Shown: positions 1 through 11,873, numbered from the stretch's first letter. The stretch: DNA of 64,000 bases from Zoroaster sp. YZ-2022 (GCA_029582265.1 CM055837.1:8011926-8075925), one strand, 5' to 3'. Notes: generated by a model not told the origin, from the letters alone. A program made the numbers and translations.

Positions 1-590
1 CGAGATTGTTGATGAATTTGGTCCTGGGAGTAGTAGGCTCCTAGCCATATTGTCTATAATATAGGTTTGTTTCATGTGCAATAATCACAAGATCAGCTTG
101 TTTGAAAAACAGTTCAAACCACTCACTTGGATTATTTGGTTGGGGACATTCAACCTCCTTGCCCAGTGAAGTCAGGCACAACCACATCACTATTGTCTAT
201 ATTCCAACCGTTATCGTTATCATTATCAGGCTGGATTCACGGCGCTAGCCAATTTACAACTGTAGCAGCCCTTCCGTGAGCCCCAGTCCTGTCCATGGGT
301 CTCCACGAGCCCGTCATGAACGCCCATGACCACCGCCATTGCCTTGAGATGGCCTAGTATTATTTCCAACAGGAGACCGAGACCTGCGTGTACTACTGTA
401 CTAGTATCACTGGTATCACTGCCATCACTACTGCCATTTGAATGATCATTTTGATAACGAAAATCACTGTCAAATTCGCTAAAGTCACTGTCCAGCTGAT
501 CTCCACTGTCTGTGATTCACTTTCAGATTCACTACCAGCTAAATCAGAATTTTGCTGTATTTCATCCAAAACTTCACGCATTGACATTCA
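1..590 (-). pseudogene. piggyBac-type transposase N-terminal remnant, runs off window start
   Basis: Read on the complement, this begins with a Met followed by an acidic Ser/Glu/Asp-rich stretch (DEIQQNSDLAGSESESES), continues in a second frame as DSDFSEFDSDFR, and further on reads DVVVPDFTGQGG and then NPSEWFELFFKQADLV and HETNLYY in changed frames. An acidic N-terminus followed by an FTG motif, an FF.Q.DLV helix and an ETN-Y-Y motif is typical of the start of piggyBac transposases (DDE_Tnp_1_7 family). At least three frame changes and an in-frame TAG after the RQYG residues show it is dead. The catalytic part would lie left of the window. The copy is unlike the piggyBac at 23.8-26.4 kb in sequence, so it represents another lineage. 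Confidence 0.6.
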
Positions 591-1022
591 TGATCGTGTA
601 CGTGTCGATCTGGTGGCTGCCATTTTAAAAACCATGTGTACAACAGACGATCGAGGTTGTTTTCGTTTTCCAGAATTTCATTGGCTGGAATGACACATTA
701 TATTGTGAATGAGCCAATCAAAAATACTTTTACATGAAGGATTAGGGTATCAACGATGCTAAATCACATCCGGCAGAAGGGGGTTAGTTATAATATTACA
801 ATAATTCAGGTCAGCGTAAGATTAGTCACGTGGATGTGGAATTTTGTACACGTACATGTACGTTGGCAGCAGTTAAAATCAAAATGTAAAATGTTGCAGC
901 CATATCAAAAGGGTTCAAAATCTATTTGATTATGTATTAATTTCGATCATGAAACATTTATTTTTGTTTAAAATATGCCAAAGATACCCTAAAACTTTGT
1001 GTTTAGGCAGTATATACTACTC
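591..1022. other. intergenic, no gene seen
   Basis: No coding signal is recognised. A GGCAGAAGGGGGTTAG stretch near 772-787 could be the eroded outer end of the piggyBac remnant to its left, but its TTAA is imperfect and I do not rely on it. Confidence 0.4.
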
Positions 1023-1165
1023 AAAACGATTTAGGGATCACCGGATTTTTAACATTAAATATGTTTGAAATGTTCCATGAACCGGGATTTTCATTTGCAA
1101 CCCCCCCTCTCTCTTTTAGTAGTTATGTCATGAAATGTGTAATCACTACATGCATCCTTTATCAT
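1023..1165. repeat. dispersed repeat, second copy at about 29853-29975
   Basis: The stretch with ATCACCGGATTTT, TGAACCGGGATTTTC and GTAATCACTACATGCATC reappears near 29853-29975 with small indels. It has no coding capacity and its family is not recognised. Confidence 0.6.
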
Positions 1166-1719
1166 CCGTTTCATTGTGCAGTTGTTTCTCATCAATTCTG
1201 TGAAACATTGTGTTTATCTGAAATAAATGATCTTGCTTTAACTGAGATTATTACAGTGTCCCCATTGTTTTTAGTATATTTTAAATCTCACATTGACATT
1301 GACATTTTTTTTGGACAGCTTGCAACAATTGAAATGTGAATGTTTTTTCCTTGTCTGTAAATTGCCTGTGTGAGATTTTCCCCTGTGGGGGTGGGAGGGG
1401 GGGTTAAGCAATCAGCAAATTTCCAAATTTTGTATATAAAGCACAACCTTTCCGACATAAAATTCAGAATATTTAGAATTTCCAGGCAACAATATTTCTT
1501 TTTGCATTATGACAATTTTTTTTTAATATAGCAAAATACTGGTCATGGGGGGTTTCCAGTGCACACGTGTCTGTGTGTCAGATGCCTTATATAACAAATC
1601 CTGACTAAAATTCTTGGAAAAAACGTACGATTTCCTCACATCGACATCCATTGTTCAGTGTAAACATTGACATGTGTTCGAGCCACAGCGCGAACATCTC
1701 TTGTTATTGTTCAGTTATT

Positions 1720-1812
1720 TTTCTAGTGACTACTCAATTGAGATTCCACATGGTGTCACCGCAATTAGTCTTACTTATCATCCTCACCATGCAAAGCTAC
1801 AAGTTTTACCTA
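1720..1812 (-). repeat. Penelope-like terminal fragment (GCGGTGACACCATGTG type)
   Basis: ACTCAATTGAGATTCCACAT followed by GGTGTCACCGCAATTAG and CTTACTTATCATCCTC matches the inverted form of the sequence at 12290-12350 and at 22165-22360. It looks like an isolated terminus of the Penelope-related family described at 12.3 kb. Confidence 0.55.
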
Positions 1813-1899
1813 GTTATTTTTTTTAGGTGTTCGAGCGACAGCGCAAACACCTCTTTATTGTTCGTTTTTTAAAGTTTTTTTTACTTTTTCTTCTCCTCA

Positions 1900-2520
1900 G
1901 TAAGACTTATCCAGAGCTAAAAACAGTTACAAAAGATATTTTCACAATCTTTGCATCATCTGAAAGATCTTGAATTATGTGATTTTTCGTACACAGACGT
2001 GACCCCAATCTGACTTCTTCCGGTTGAAACCGGAAGTTGAATATTTCAAAAAAATCATATCTCATGAACCACAGAAGATATTTTCACAATCTTTGCATCA
2101 TCTTAAAGACCTTGAACTATGTCAATTCGTTCACAGACATGACCCTAATCTGACCTCTCATTCCGATCGAAACCGTAAGTTTAAATGAACAACTATTCAG
2201 AATCACTGTTCTGTAAATGTATTTGTATAGCCAAAACATAGTTGCGGAGTTCAAAGAACCATAAAACTTAACATAGTTAGACCTTAACATATATTCCAGG
2301 TAACATTGTGACGTCATGGTGATGTAATCTAATGAATTATTACATAATTATAATTAAAACAATATATTTTATATCTCATAAACCACAATAGATACTTTCT
2401 TGATTCCTTCATAATCATACAGAACATGGAGGACTCGACATTTGATACACAGACATGATCCTATTTTGACCCTTACTTCTGGTCCAAACTGGAAGTTCAA
2501 GTTTAAAAAAAACTCTGAAA
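1900..2520 (+). repeat. diverged internal repeat (about 120-130 bp unit)
   Basis: Three loose copies contain a Ca-TCTCAT(G/A)AACCACA motif, ACAATCTTTGCATCATCT, a bearing of ACAGACATGA(C/T)CC and then CCGGTT..AACCGGAAGTT. The copies start near 1930, 2060 and 2370. No open reading frame is credible. Function unknown. Confidence 0.4.
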
Positions 2521-3224
2521 AGGTACTCGAAAAAAACATTCGGGTTTATATGTTAAGTGGGATCTGCTCTTTTCAAAAATATATTTGGTGACGCCATCGC
2601 TCTTAACAGCGCTCTCTAGCGGCAGGTTTTAAAAAAGTCACTTTTTGCTATCTTGAGAAAACATCAGACACAATTTTACAAAATTTGGCACAATTGACAC
2701 CCATATTATGAGGAAAACATTTTGAAATATGAATGACATCACATGATTGAACCGGAATTTATGTTTGGAAGAATTTAAAATTATATGGGATGACTGAACC
2801 GGAAGTTAATGTATTCAGTATATAGCACATTATGTTTTTTTAATTATATATTATGAAAACTCACATCTCCTGAAGTAACTCTTGTCTTTTAACAACTTTA
2901 GGTGATGACGTCATCACAAATGATGCACACTCGAACACCCAGAGTTTGTTTTCTACACACTCAATACCTCGAGTTGGAACTAATTTTGTCACTCCATGTG
3001 CCAACAAGGAAATTTTCAATGGTACTTTTGGCAACTATCTTTAAACAGCCATCAGGAATATGAATGGGCATGCACAGTTTGACAGTATTTCTACATTTTA
3101 CGGTAAAAAATTTCAGAAAACTAACACTAAGCTATCTTTTTAGAAGGTTATTTGGTGATTTATAGATTATTTGTGACCATAAATTGCATATTAGAATAAG
3201 TCCCTCAAACTGGTACAAACTGGT

Positions 3225-3885
3225 ACCAACTAGTTGTTAACCAAAAAATGGAACCAGGTAATGATAGTTTCGGTTGGGTATCAATGCATAAACCTGGCGC
3301 AGCCATCATAATAACTATAATCTCTATCAATTTCTATTTTTCATCACAATTTACTGATATCTCGATAAGTTGAAAAGTTCTCAATAACATAATCGCATAA
3401 AAGAACATGGCAGCTGGCACCAGTTTTATGTTTTGGCAATAAAAGCAGTTTCAAGACTGTGCCGTTCTATCACAAAGTTTTGTTTGCTTGTTTCATTTGA
3501 ATCTGTGTATAAAAGAATATTATCGTGATATAAAATTTATCACTCAAACTTAATATTAACTGATCATTCTGTTGATGTCAAATGAAGGCTCTATATTTCC
3601 AAGACTTGATCCATACATTTTAACAACTTAATTTGAAGGTTTAATATAGAGTACTAACAAGCCTACCCACATACAATGTAGTACAGCTTTTGAATACAAA
3701 CATTATTTCTGTTGTTTCTATGTCAGCAAACCTTTAAATAACTATTGCAAGACATTCAAGTAACCATTTTATAGACCTTGTGCATTTGACATGCAATCAT
3801 TTGGTTATCACCAAAATCAGACTGATGTCAGCTTTTAGAATTAGCCAGTACGTGAGGTGCAAACACAGTATTAAGCCTCTGACTA
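3225..3885 (+). repeat. 650-bp dispersed or duplicated block, partner at 34213-34985
   Basis: ATGGAACCAGGTAATGATAG, CAATTTACTGATATCT, TTTAATAT-GAGTACTAACA and GACATTCAAGTAACCATTTT occur in the same order here and at 34213-34985. The distant copy has an extra block of about 220 bp (about 34485-34705) that belongs to another repeat family. Whether this is a segmental duplication or a transposon family cannot be told from two copies. Confidence 0.7.
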
Positions 3886-3889
3886 CACA

Positions 3890-5712
3890 CGGCTGTTTCA
3901 CCTGTTATTAAAGTACGCCCTCTGTCGTCCGAATCTTTTCACCGCGTGTATGACGTCACTTATTTATGCATGCAGGTTGGTGACGTGTTGACCGTTTACC
4001 AAATACGCAGCTATTCAAAAATTCCTATTGTTTGATCCTACACAACATGTCACACATATTCATTGGGGTTACTATGATGAATAATAATTTATCTGACCCC
4101 ACAATGATTTTCCAGATGCCGTTCATCCCATGCCAGGTTGTTTTCGCTGATTCTTGCGGGGTTCTCCTTGCTTTAGTAGGCGCGATTTTATTAACGGTTG
4201 TCGAAGAGACGGCCTTTTTTCTAAATGAAAGTGGCTTACGAAGTCATTCAAATCGTCAGTGAGGACACTTTAGATGTTGCTTTCTACATTAACGCCAGTG
4301 GTAAGTGTAGGACATTTTATTTTGTTGAGGGAAAGTTGTCGTGAAATTGGCTATGAAATTGCTGTCGCTTGTACGTTCGCTCGCCCCTATGCGTGGATAA
4401 TACACGCCATATAATGAGGGGCGAAATTGAAATTTTGCAACCACACGCCACGCCGCATAAAATCCATGTAAAATTTAAAGGGCTAGGGCTAGGCGAACGT
4501 TACACAGTGAGGCTTACTATTTATTTTTTATTAACGTTGCTCGTTGACGTTGTTGCATGTTCATCCATAAAAATCATAGCTCTCAACGTTATGCATTGTT
4601 GTTGACGGAAATTTTCATGGTGTGGTAAAAGTGGTAGCCTAGAAAGAATTCCAACTTCCATAAAATATAAAATAAATAATGAACTTTAATTAACACAGTA
4701 ACACAGTTAAGTAACGTTAGATTAAGTTAGAATAGATGACTGTCATTTTTTGTCCATTAGTGAACTATGGAGGAGGAATACTTCCTCCTCCAGACCATGC
4801 ATGAACATTGTCAAATCCAAAATGACCTGTCCTTTGGCAGTTGGGGTTTGTCATGTCTGTCGTGTTGTTATCACTCATCAGGTAGGCCTAACGTCGCTGG
4901 GCTTAACGTTAGTTTGTGTTTTGGAAATAACGGGTTAAAACCATGGAGGTATAATTTAAAATGTGCTCTTCCAAGTTAAAGCAGGCTTCATTTAGTTCCT
5001 TATTAGGCCCTAGCCTAGGGCTAGTCTAATTAAATTAGAAAAAAAGAATGTAACTGTAAAGCTATGTGGGACGAATTAATATTTTTTACAATTATAGAGG
5101 GCGCTGTACAAGTAGCCGCAAAATATTGTTTAATTAAATTTAGCTGTGCCGCTAAATATCCACTTCTTTTGATTTATTTATAAGGTTGCAATACATGGGC
5201 AAGAAGTAAAGAATTGTCAACATTTTTACCCAGAACTGCGGAAGCATTACACTTACAGTTACAGAGACATGAAAAAAGTATGTATAGTCATGACTTGCGT
5301 GTAAAAGGGTTTGTGTGCATGGCATGCACACGGATGTGGTTACACTTAAATGGCTTCGTATTAATTTGTCTGCCGAATTAGTCAATGCAAGGGCAGCAGC
5401 TGTCAGCTGTCATTGGATAGACCATGGAGGAAGAGAACAGAATATCCCCTTTGCAGTTGATAACTTGATTTATATAACTCACACACAGATCTTTGTAATT
5501 AATGATTGGTGGAACACATCACGTGTTCTCCTATAGCGCAATATAGGATGGCTCGCGGTCATTGACCCGCGTGTGCATACTTATGGCGCGCGCGTCTAGA
5601 TCACGTGTGACATTGGAGAGGGGCTTGTTCTATTAACCAAGTGTTTCAAACTGTAATAAAATTGATTTAAAAAGCATCAAATGACAGGGATCTATATGTG
5701 AGTTAGATATAA
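3890..5712. other. gene-poor stretch with a few short open frames
   Basis: Contains moderately CpG-containing sequence around 3900-4000 with a TGACGTCA site, and short open frames near 4032, 4369, 4750 and 5315. One of them (4767-4890) ends at a plausible GT donor and carries Cys pairs, but I recognise no family and see no continuation exon. Treated as non-coding unless transcripts exist. Confidence 0.4.
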
Positions 5713-5876
5713 CAAAAATATTGGATGCCTTTCATTAAATAATCACAGAATGTAATCACTCGGTGACATCTGGACTGTTCCATTTCACTCGGCTTCACCT
5801 CGTAAAATGGAACAGTCCAGATGTCACCTCGTGATTATATTCTGTGACATTGCACTCATATGCATCCAATATTTGT
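5713..5876. repeat. long near-perfect hairpin just downstream of the RAG1-like gene
   Basis: Inner arms of about 50 bp (TCACAGAATGTAATCACTC and GTGACATCTGGACTGTTCCA on the left, their inverted partners on the right up to 5847) are separated by only a few bases. Outer arms ATATTGGATGC (left) and GCATCCAATAT (right) extend the foldback to about 165 bp. It ends about 40 bp past the stop codon of the complement-strand gene. It may be a foldback MITE, a transposon end or a 3' processing structure. Confidence 0.8.
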
Positions 5877-5915
5877 ATTTATAATGAGGTATTTTGTACA
5901 TGTACATGACATATA

Positions 5916-8900
5916 TCATGCTAATCGGTTCTTTTTCTGTAGCTTAGTTATTGGCTTGATGACTCTTGCTCTGACTTCTGGTGCTGTACTTATGTGGTTA
6001 CGTTTCATGATTGTCATCAGCCTCTGCAGGTCATCTCGCATACCATGAACAGTTCGTCCTGTGCGGTTAAAAGCTGTACGGATGAGCTCCCCTTCTTGCT
6101 CATTTAGGAAGCCAAAGCCAACCTTGAACCTTCGAAGCTGCTCAATTGCATGGTCCTCGAGTAAGTGTAGTTTCGGTGTCACATTTTGACCGTGGAACAT
6201 TTGTCGATATGTATACATGAATTCTTTAATGGCGATCTCTGCAGTTTTGGGAACAAATAAGAATAAATCATTTTGAAAAGGGATTTTTGAAGAGCATAGT
6301 TCAGGTCATTTTAGTACAACTGTAATGCAAGTACTGTCATGTAATTGCTTTGGGGACACATACCCGTTCGATGAATGTTCACTTCTTCAATGTATTCTGC
6401 ATGGTTAATAGCTTGATGCACATCAGCAAATTTCAAAAATATGTTTTTGAAATTGCTACCGCAAGTTGCTGCTTGGCGTAGTAAGTGCATCTGTACTGCT
6501 ATAGGAATATTGTCCATGTCTTTCATATGTTCCTCAACTCTTTGCCGTGGAACCGATGTTAATGCATCTATTACTTCAAGCTGAAATTTATAATCAAGAT
6601 GATGGTAGGAATTATGACATGTGATGATACATTTAACAAGATAACACATGAAGATGTAATCATTCCTAAGCATTCATTACCTTGCAGCATTTTTGGACAT
6701 GGTTGCCCACGAAAGACTTTCCGTGATACGCCTGTCTGTAGATCTTGAAAGTTGAGAGCACTTTATCCAGTGAACTGGCTACTGGACCTGTACCGTAGCG
6801 CAAGACTGCTGTTGCTGCTTCAGTTTCCTTTAAGAATATACACCAGACAATAATTTAATTTGTGTACTGTAAAAAACAAATTAAGTGAACATGGAAATGG
6901 AAGCAAGCAACTCGATTTGCTATTGCTGTCGCAGCAAATCATGTATTTATTTTGATTGTAAGCATTATTGTCCTTACATGTTTTTCTATTTCCTGCCTCA
7001 ACTTAAGGGCTTCATTTGCTACATGCTGATGTTCTGCTGCCAGACTGTCATGAATAACGTGCAGAGGTAGTTCCTCCTCTATCTCCTCAAGACGTTCACG
7101 TTTCTCGTTAAGTTGCCCTTGGATCAGTTCCTGTCGTTTGACTTCAGCAATAACTTGTTCCTCAAAACTGGTCGGAGAAGGCTCTTCAGTTGTTTCATGC
7201 TCTGCTTGAATTTGGCACAACTGTATGTCAAGCTTGTGACAGGAATTTTCGAACAAATCAAAGAGTTTCTTATAAACTCCAAGGGAAATATGGAGAGTAG
7301 GAAGAACCACCTGTAAAATGACCAGGCCAATAAAAAAAATAAGGTTATGTTTCACTTGCAGATACATTGTAACCCGACAAAAACTAAATGTTTGATTGTA
7401 TATAGGGTTGGCACTAATAATTAAAATAAATATTGAAAAACAATGTCCCCGCAAACAATGACTGGAAAAAGTATGGCAAAAGTACCTACAAGTAATAAGT
7501 AACATTTTATTTATGTACAGTGTATTATAATACACAGTACATAAATAAAATGTTACTTACCTGCTTAACTTACCTGCTCTTCCAGTGTTACTGGATACAC
7601 ATTTCTTTTTTGGGCCCAAGTAACATTTGTGTGTAAATAATCCAATACATGTACATTGTACTGTGTAAGGATTAAACAAATTATTACAACTTCAACTTAC
7701 ATGGTCAATTTCAATGGGCATCATTGTCTCACGAACAACACTGAAAGAGACATCTTTTGCTCGTTGTTTCTTTGCACCATCTTCTTGAAATGCTTTCAAA
7801 TCAGATTTCATTGAATCCAGCGTCCTTGCTATACATGGGCTCCGCTCTTGGTATGAATACTGCATGTCTTGCTTGCTGGCTTTACAGTAGATGCAGCAGT
7901 ATCTTGCTAGGAAGATAAGAAATACAAAAATAAAAATTAACAAGTGAATTTACTGAGACCCTTCGTTGATTAATGTTAATATTGACAATTCTGCTATGTG
8001 AACTTACCATTACATCCGTTGATGCCATACAGCTTCGTTAGAAGCTCATAATCTCCAAAATGGAATAATCTCAGTGTTCGGTCCCTAGAAAGAAAAAAAA
8101 AACATGGGAGAATACCTGTCACAAACTTGGTACCATATAGAAACATGTGTTCGTACTTCAGTACTTATTATTAATAACCCTCATCCTAAGTAAAATAATG
8201 AGTGGTTATGATTAAAGTGATTCCATTATGCATTCTTACCGCCATCTTAGAGTTGAAAGTAGTGCAATCTGTTCCAGTATTGGTGGAAGTGTGCGCTGCA
8301 GGTTGGCCAGAGAGTCTGTTCCTTCAAAGCATGCGAATACGACCGTGTTGACTAGGGAGTTTGGATGAAGAACGTTGGCAATTTGGAAGTTCATTTTAAA
8401 TGAATTTCCCCCTTTGTCGCCACCGATCTTTAACCATACCTCATTCTTTGGAATTAAGCCATCATGCCATGTTAGCATCCCCTCGCTGGAAGTAATGACA
8501 AAGAAATCAATCCTCTAGCTAATTTATATTAGTGATTCACCTGTTAGATCATTTAAAAAATCAAATCAAAATCAAAATAAACCATGCCATTTTTAAACTA
8601 GAATATACCTGTCAAGACGATCCAGGTAGTCTGTAATCATAATGGCTAGATCCTTCACATGAACAAAAGGCACATCTTTCATCTCCAGACCATTGATCGC
8701 TGCTGCTGCGGTACTGCTAAAAAACAGCTGAACTCTCTTCCCAACAAGATTATCCTTCAGCAGCGTCTCTTGTTTTCTTCTCATTTTCCGTTCAGAACAT
8801 ATTGGGGTCTGGCTGTTACTCTTCATGTATCTGTTTATAAAAAATGTTTTCTGTTTTAAATGTAGTAGCAAGTGAATTTACTATTTTTAAACTTTAATGT

Positions 8901-10919
8901 ATTTATTTATTTTCGTTTTAATAATGAAAAACAATATTTGAAGTGACATTTTGCTGTTTATGCACATTGCAATATGTCGAATTACCGTCTGAATTTTCTC
9001 ATTTGGTCCCAGCCCAGGTGGCAGTCATGCATCATGGCTAAAGAACCATCAGCAGTGGAAGTTCTTTGATGGTCTTTCTGTGACGAACTGGTTGGCAGAC
9101 ACTGGAGTTCATCGGCCTGCTGAGTTTCGGAAGCTCCTTTGCTGATAATTTGCCGGAAAGATGATATTGCAGCAGTTCGCTGTCGCTTGTATGATGTGGA
9201 GATATTTTCACTTGACTTTGATGGCTTAGTGACCTTTTGAATATGAGCAGGCTGGGGGAAAAATTATGCATTATTAGAGAAAAAAAATGGTTTTATACTA
9301 CAGAAACAATACAGCAGATGTAATGACATAAACCTGATCTCTCCTGGATCACTCCAAATGTCTGTTTACATAATTATTCATTTTTCTGTAGTTTAAATTT
9401 ATTGCAAACTTTTATTGGAGATTTTTAATTTTATATTGTGAATATTGTATGTGTTTAACCCTAACCCCCTAAGCATTGTTTCTGAACAATAGAAATCACA
9501 CAAAATCACACAACTTGCTTTGTTGTCTAGGGGGTTAGGGTAATAGATGTAACAATTGCATCGGGGATAAAGAATGCGAGGGTTCGAATCCCACCCGAGT
9601 AGCCTGTGGATTTTTCCACAGTACTCGAAAAGCACGGAGTATACAATGCTTATCAATATCAAACATCAGTGTAAGGGTAAAACCAAATTAATATTGTATG
9701 TATTGTTTTGAAATGTTAAAATATAATGAAATGAACTTGAACTTAACTAAACTGAAATGACATGAAATGAAATGAAATAATATTCATGAAATTAAATAAT
9801 ATTTATGAAATTACATCTTGAAATCATGTTAATTTATTTGTAAGGTAAAATGACAAAGTATTTACTTACCCGACCTCCAGTGCGTATTGGTATGGCCATT
9901 CCTGGCTGGGCATTTTGAAGCTTGAGCCACACCCACTTGTCAGTGGCCTCTTCAATTTCAGTGGGAATTGGATTGCCAGCTTTGTGTGATTCAGCCAGAC
10001 GTTTAAGTAAACGGGCCGCATTGGTTGGATTTAGATTTTCAGTCTGCTGCTGTTTCCTTGGGCTTACTGGCCATTGTGGTGAAGGGCAACTGATGAGTGT
10101 TTAACATACATAACTTGACAGTCATGATGCAGCAATCGTTGAACTTTGCCAATAGCATTACACCTGGTACAGTTCACATTCAGGTTTTCCAGCTGAAACT
10201 TGAGGACCCGGGGACTTTCAGTTACATCTTGGAATCTGATCTTTTGATTGCATATGGGGCAGTTTATTACTTCATTTGCTGCATGCCTGTAACACAGTGT
10301 CAAACATTGTGCACAGTAATTGTGCTGGCATGGTGTTTGTACACAAGGTTGTCCAATGATGCAAAGGCAAATTCCACATGTGAAGAGTGACTGCTCCCAA
10401 TCATGACCAATGATGTCAAACTCTGCAGGGTATTCAATATTGTCTGTTTTTACAGTTACATGTTGGAAGATGTTGCCTTCAATCAGTGAAAATGGGAGGG
10501 GAGGAGAGGGGCTGCAACTTTGTGTTGCTTTTGGTCTGCCACGCTTTGGTTTGCACTGTACATGTGATCCTGCTGAAATTTGTTTATTGTACAAATCACA
10601 TACGAAACAGTGGCCAGTTCTTGTATGCTTTGGCCAAGTTCTTTGAATGTGCTGTGTTTTAGTCAAAGCGCTCGGAGTGTAACATCTCGTAGACAGATTT
10701 ACAGTGCCTTAACTTTCTGCAGCACTTTTCGCACAAATTTGACGGATGCTGATCTGCACTGTCCTCCCAAGTATTTATTTCAAAGATGCTAAACAACTCC
10801 TTTCTGTACTCACACACTTCGGGTATTTTACTCCTGGATCCACGGAGAGTAATTTTAATTCTATTGGCACAAACTCTGCAGATTTTTCCTAGTGCGACTT
10901 GATGAAATTTAAAACTCAT
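5916..10919 (-). CDS. N-RAG-TP-like protein: RAG1 N-terminal zinc module fused to a non-RAG transposase-like body
   Basis: Ten exons on the complement: 10919-9870, 9251-8986, 8830-8609, 8485-8240, 8084-8008, 7906-7701, 7310-6978, 6827-6681, 6580-6364 and 6238-5916; all nine introns are GT-AG and keep phase. Exon 1 shows CRVC, HPSNLCEKC, HTRTGHCFVC, an AT-hook-like KRGRPK, a RING (CGIC...PCQHNYCAQC...CPIC) and a CTRC...HH finger, the order and spacing of the RAG1 N-terminal region. Later exons carry KIGGDKGGNSFKMNFQ, HFGDYELLTKLYG, YCCIYCK, LPTLHISLGVYKKLFDL, a coiled coil, RQAYHGKSFVGNH, TPKLHLLEDH and VGFGFLNEQEGE, hallmarks of a widespread invertebrate transposase-like family. GGDKGG, FGDYE and NEQEGE hold candidate acidic catalytic residues (inference). 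Exon 1 has two apparent 1-base frameshifts, near 10668 (extra T) and near 10085. RAG1 core motifs are absent. Start chosen at the first ATG before CRVC. Confidence 0.85.
7497..7558. repeat. 62-bp palindrome in intron 6 of the RAG1-like gene
   Basis: AAGTAACATTTTATTTATGT and its inverted partner ACATAAATAAAATGTTACTT flank a GTGTATTATAATACAC centre. It would form an almost perfect cruciform or RNA hairpin. No target duplication is obvious. Confidence 0.8.
9459..9540. mobile_element. 82-bp MITE with CCCTAACCCCCTA inverted ends
   Basis: CCCTAACCCCCTAAGCA at the left is mirrored by CTAGGGGGTTAGGG at the right. The left flank is TTAA; the right flank is TAAT, so the duplication is eroded. The same ends bound the element at 41376-41628. 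It lies in intron 1 of the RAG1-like gene. Confidence 0.6.
9545..9655 (+). repeat. tRNA-derived SINE fragment (family B)
   Basis: GGGTTCGAATCCCACCCGAG is a pol III B box in a tRNA-like context, followed by a TTTTTCCACAGTACTCG stretch. The same arrangement appears inverted at 41030-41155. Only the B-box half is recognisable here; it is not a functional tRNA. Confidence 0.6.
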
Positions 10920-10924
10920 TACAC

Positions 10925-11600
10925 TGATAAAACTTTGAAAATGTATGCAACGCTTAATACAACTTCAGAATAGAAAGAAAATATTTTGCTGTGTGTAGTT
11001 TGTATTACCCGCCGTCGCGTTTCCAACTGCATCGCTGGTATCCACCAACGAGCGTGCTAACTTAATAGGTCGATTGGGAGCCAACACGCGGACTAATCGC
11101 GAACGTCCCGCGCGGTTTTGTGTTTACGTGGTTTCTGGGCACATTTAACAAAGCTAAAAAGACACTTAAATAAAATGTCCTACATTTTTATTCATGATAC
11201 ACGTATAGCAAATATCATGAACTTTACTCCTACGAATTTATATCGAAGGATTGAGCCTTGCTTTATTTTTACGGGTCATTTTCAAGCGCCAATAATTATT
11301 TAGCGATCGGTATGACCAAAGTCATAATGCATCCAAAGGTCATCAAAAAACCGTTCTGTGTAAGGATTTTACATATGCAGAAGTGAAACGTTTGTTGATT
11401 GTTAAGCTTTTGTAATTTAAAGTGTTTTTAAAGTGTTTTTAAAGTGTTTTTAAAGTGTATGTTAGTGTTGTTACGTTTTTTATAATTTTGTTTATTGTAA
11501 CTACGCGCCATGGGCGCCGCCATCTTTGCATTTGATACTACAGAACTCTTGAGGGCGCTGCATGAACACTCTTGACTTTATTAGTACACGTCCAATGCGT
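10925..11600. promoter_or_regulatory. CpG-containing upstream region of the RAG1-like gene
   Basis: Immediately upstream of the complement-strand start codon lies a locally CpG-rich stretch (about 11005-11130) that stands out from the AT-rich surroundings, followed by a run of three AAAGTGTTTTT units near 11418-11455. It could hold the promoter, but no TATA box or initiator is convincing. No coding sequence is seen. Confidence 0.25.
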
Positions 11601-11604
11601 GTGG

Positions 11605-11873
11605 ATCAGCCGTGTACAATAAGGGTCAAAATCAGTCAAAATTTTTATATAATTGCCAAGGTATATCTAGTGCACTTAAAAGTCGAACACTGTCAAACCT
11701 TACGTGTAGTAAGTACATTTACATGTCAAAATGAGTCGACCGATTTTTGACTGGTAAAAGCAAAGTCAAAAAATGCCCCTATGTGCACATTTGGGTCAAC
11801 ACTCAAAACAGGCAGTTGACTAGTTTTGACCTCTGTAGCAACTTCCCACTAAATTACAGCTATAGTAGGAGGG
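11605..11873 (-). mobile_element. TTAA-type MITE, truncated copy
   Basis: The right end reads AGTAGGAGGG followed by TTAA, and the body matches the complete copy at 52078-52391 in inverse orientation (shared blocks include GTATATCTAGTGCACTTAAA and GCACATTTGGGTCAAC). The left terminus has been lost near 11605. Confidence 0.6.

Noticed and set aside
4750..4979. Cys-containing short open frames that could be a first exon
   Set aside because: No family resemblance, and no downstream exon found.
5916..10919. Complete RAG1/RAG2 or ProtoRAG locus
   Set aside because: The body lacks RAG1 core motifs, no RAG2-like kelch gene is adjacent, and no 12/23-type signal sequences flank it.
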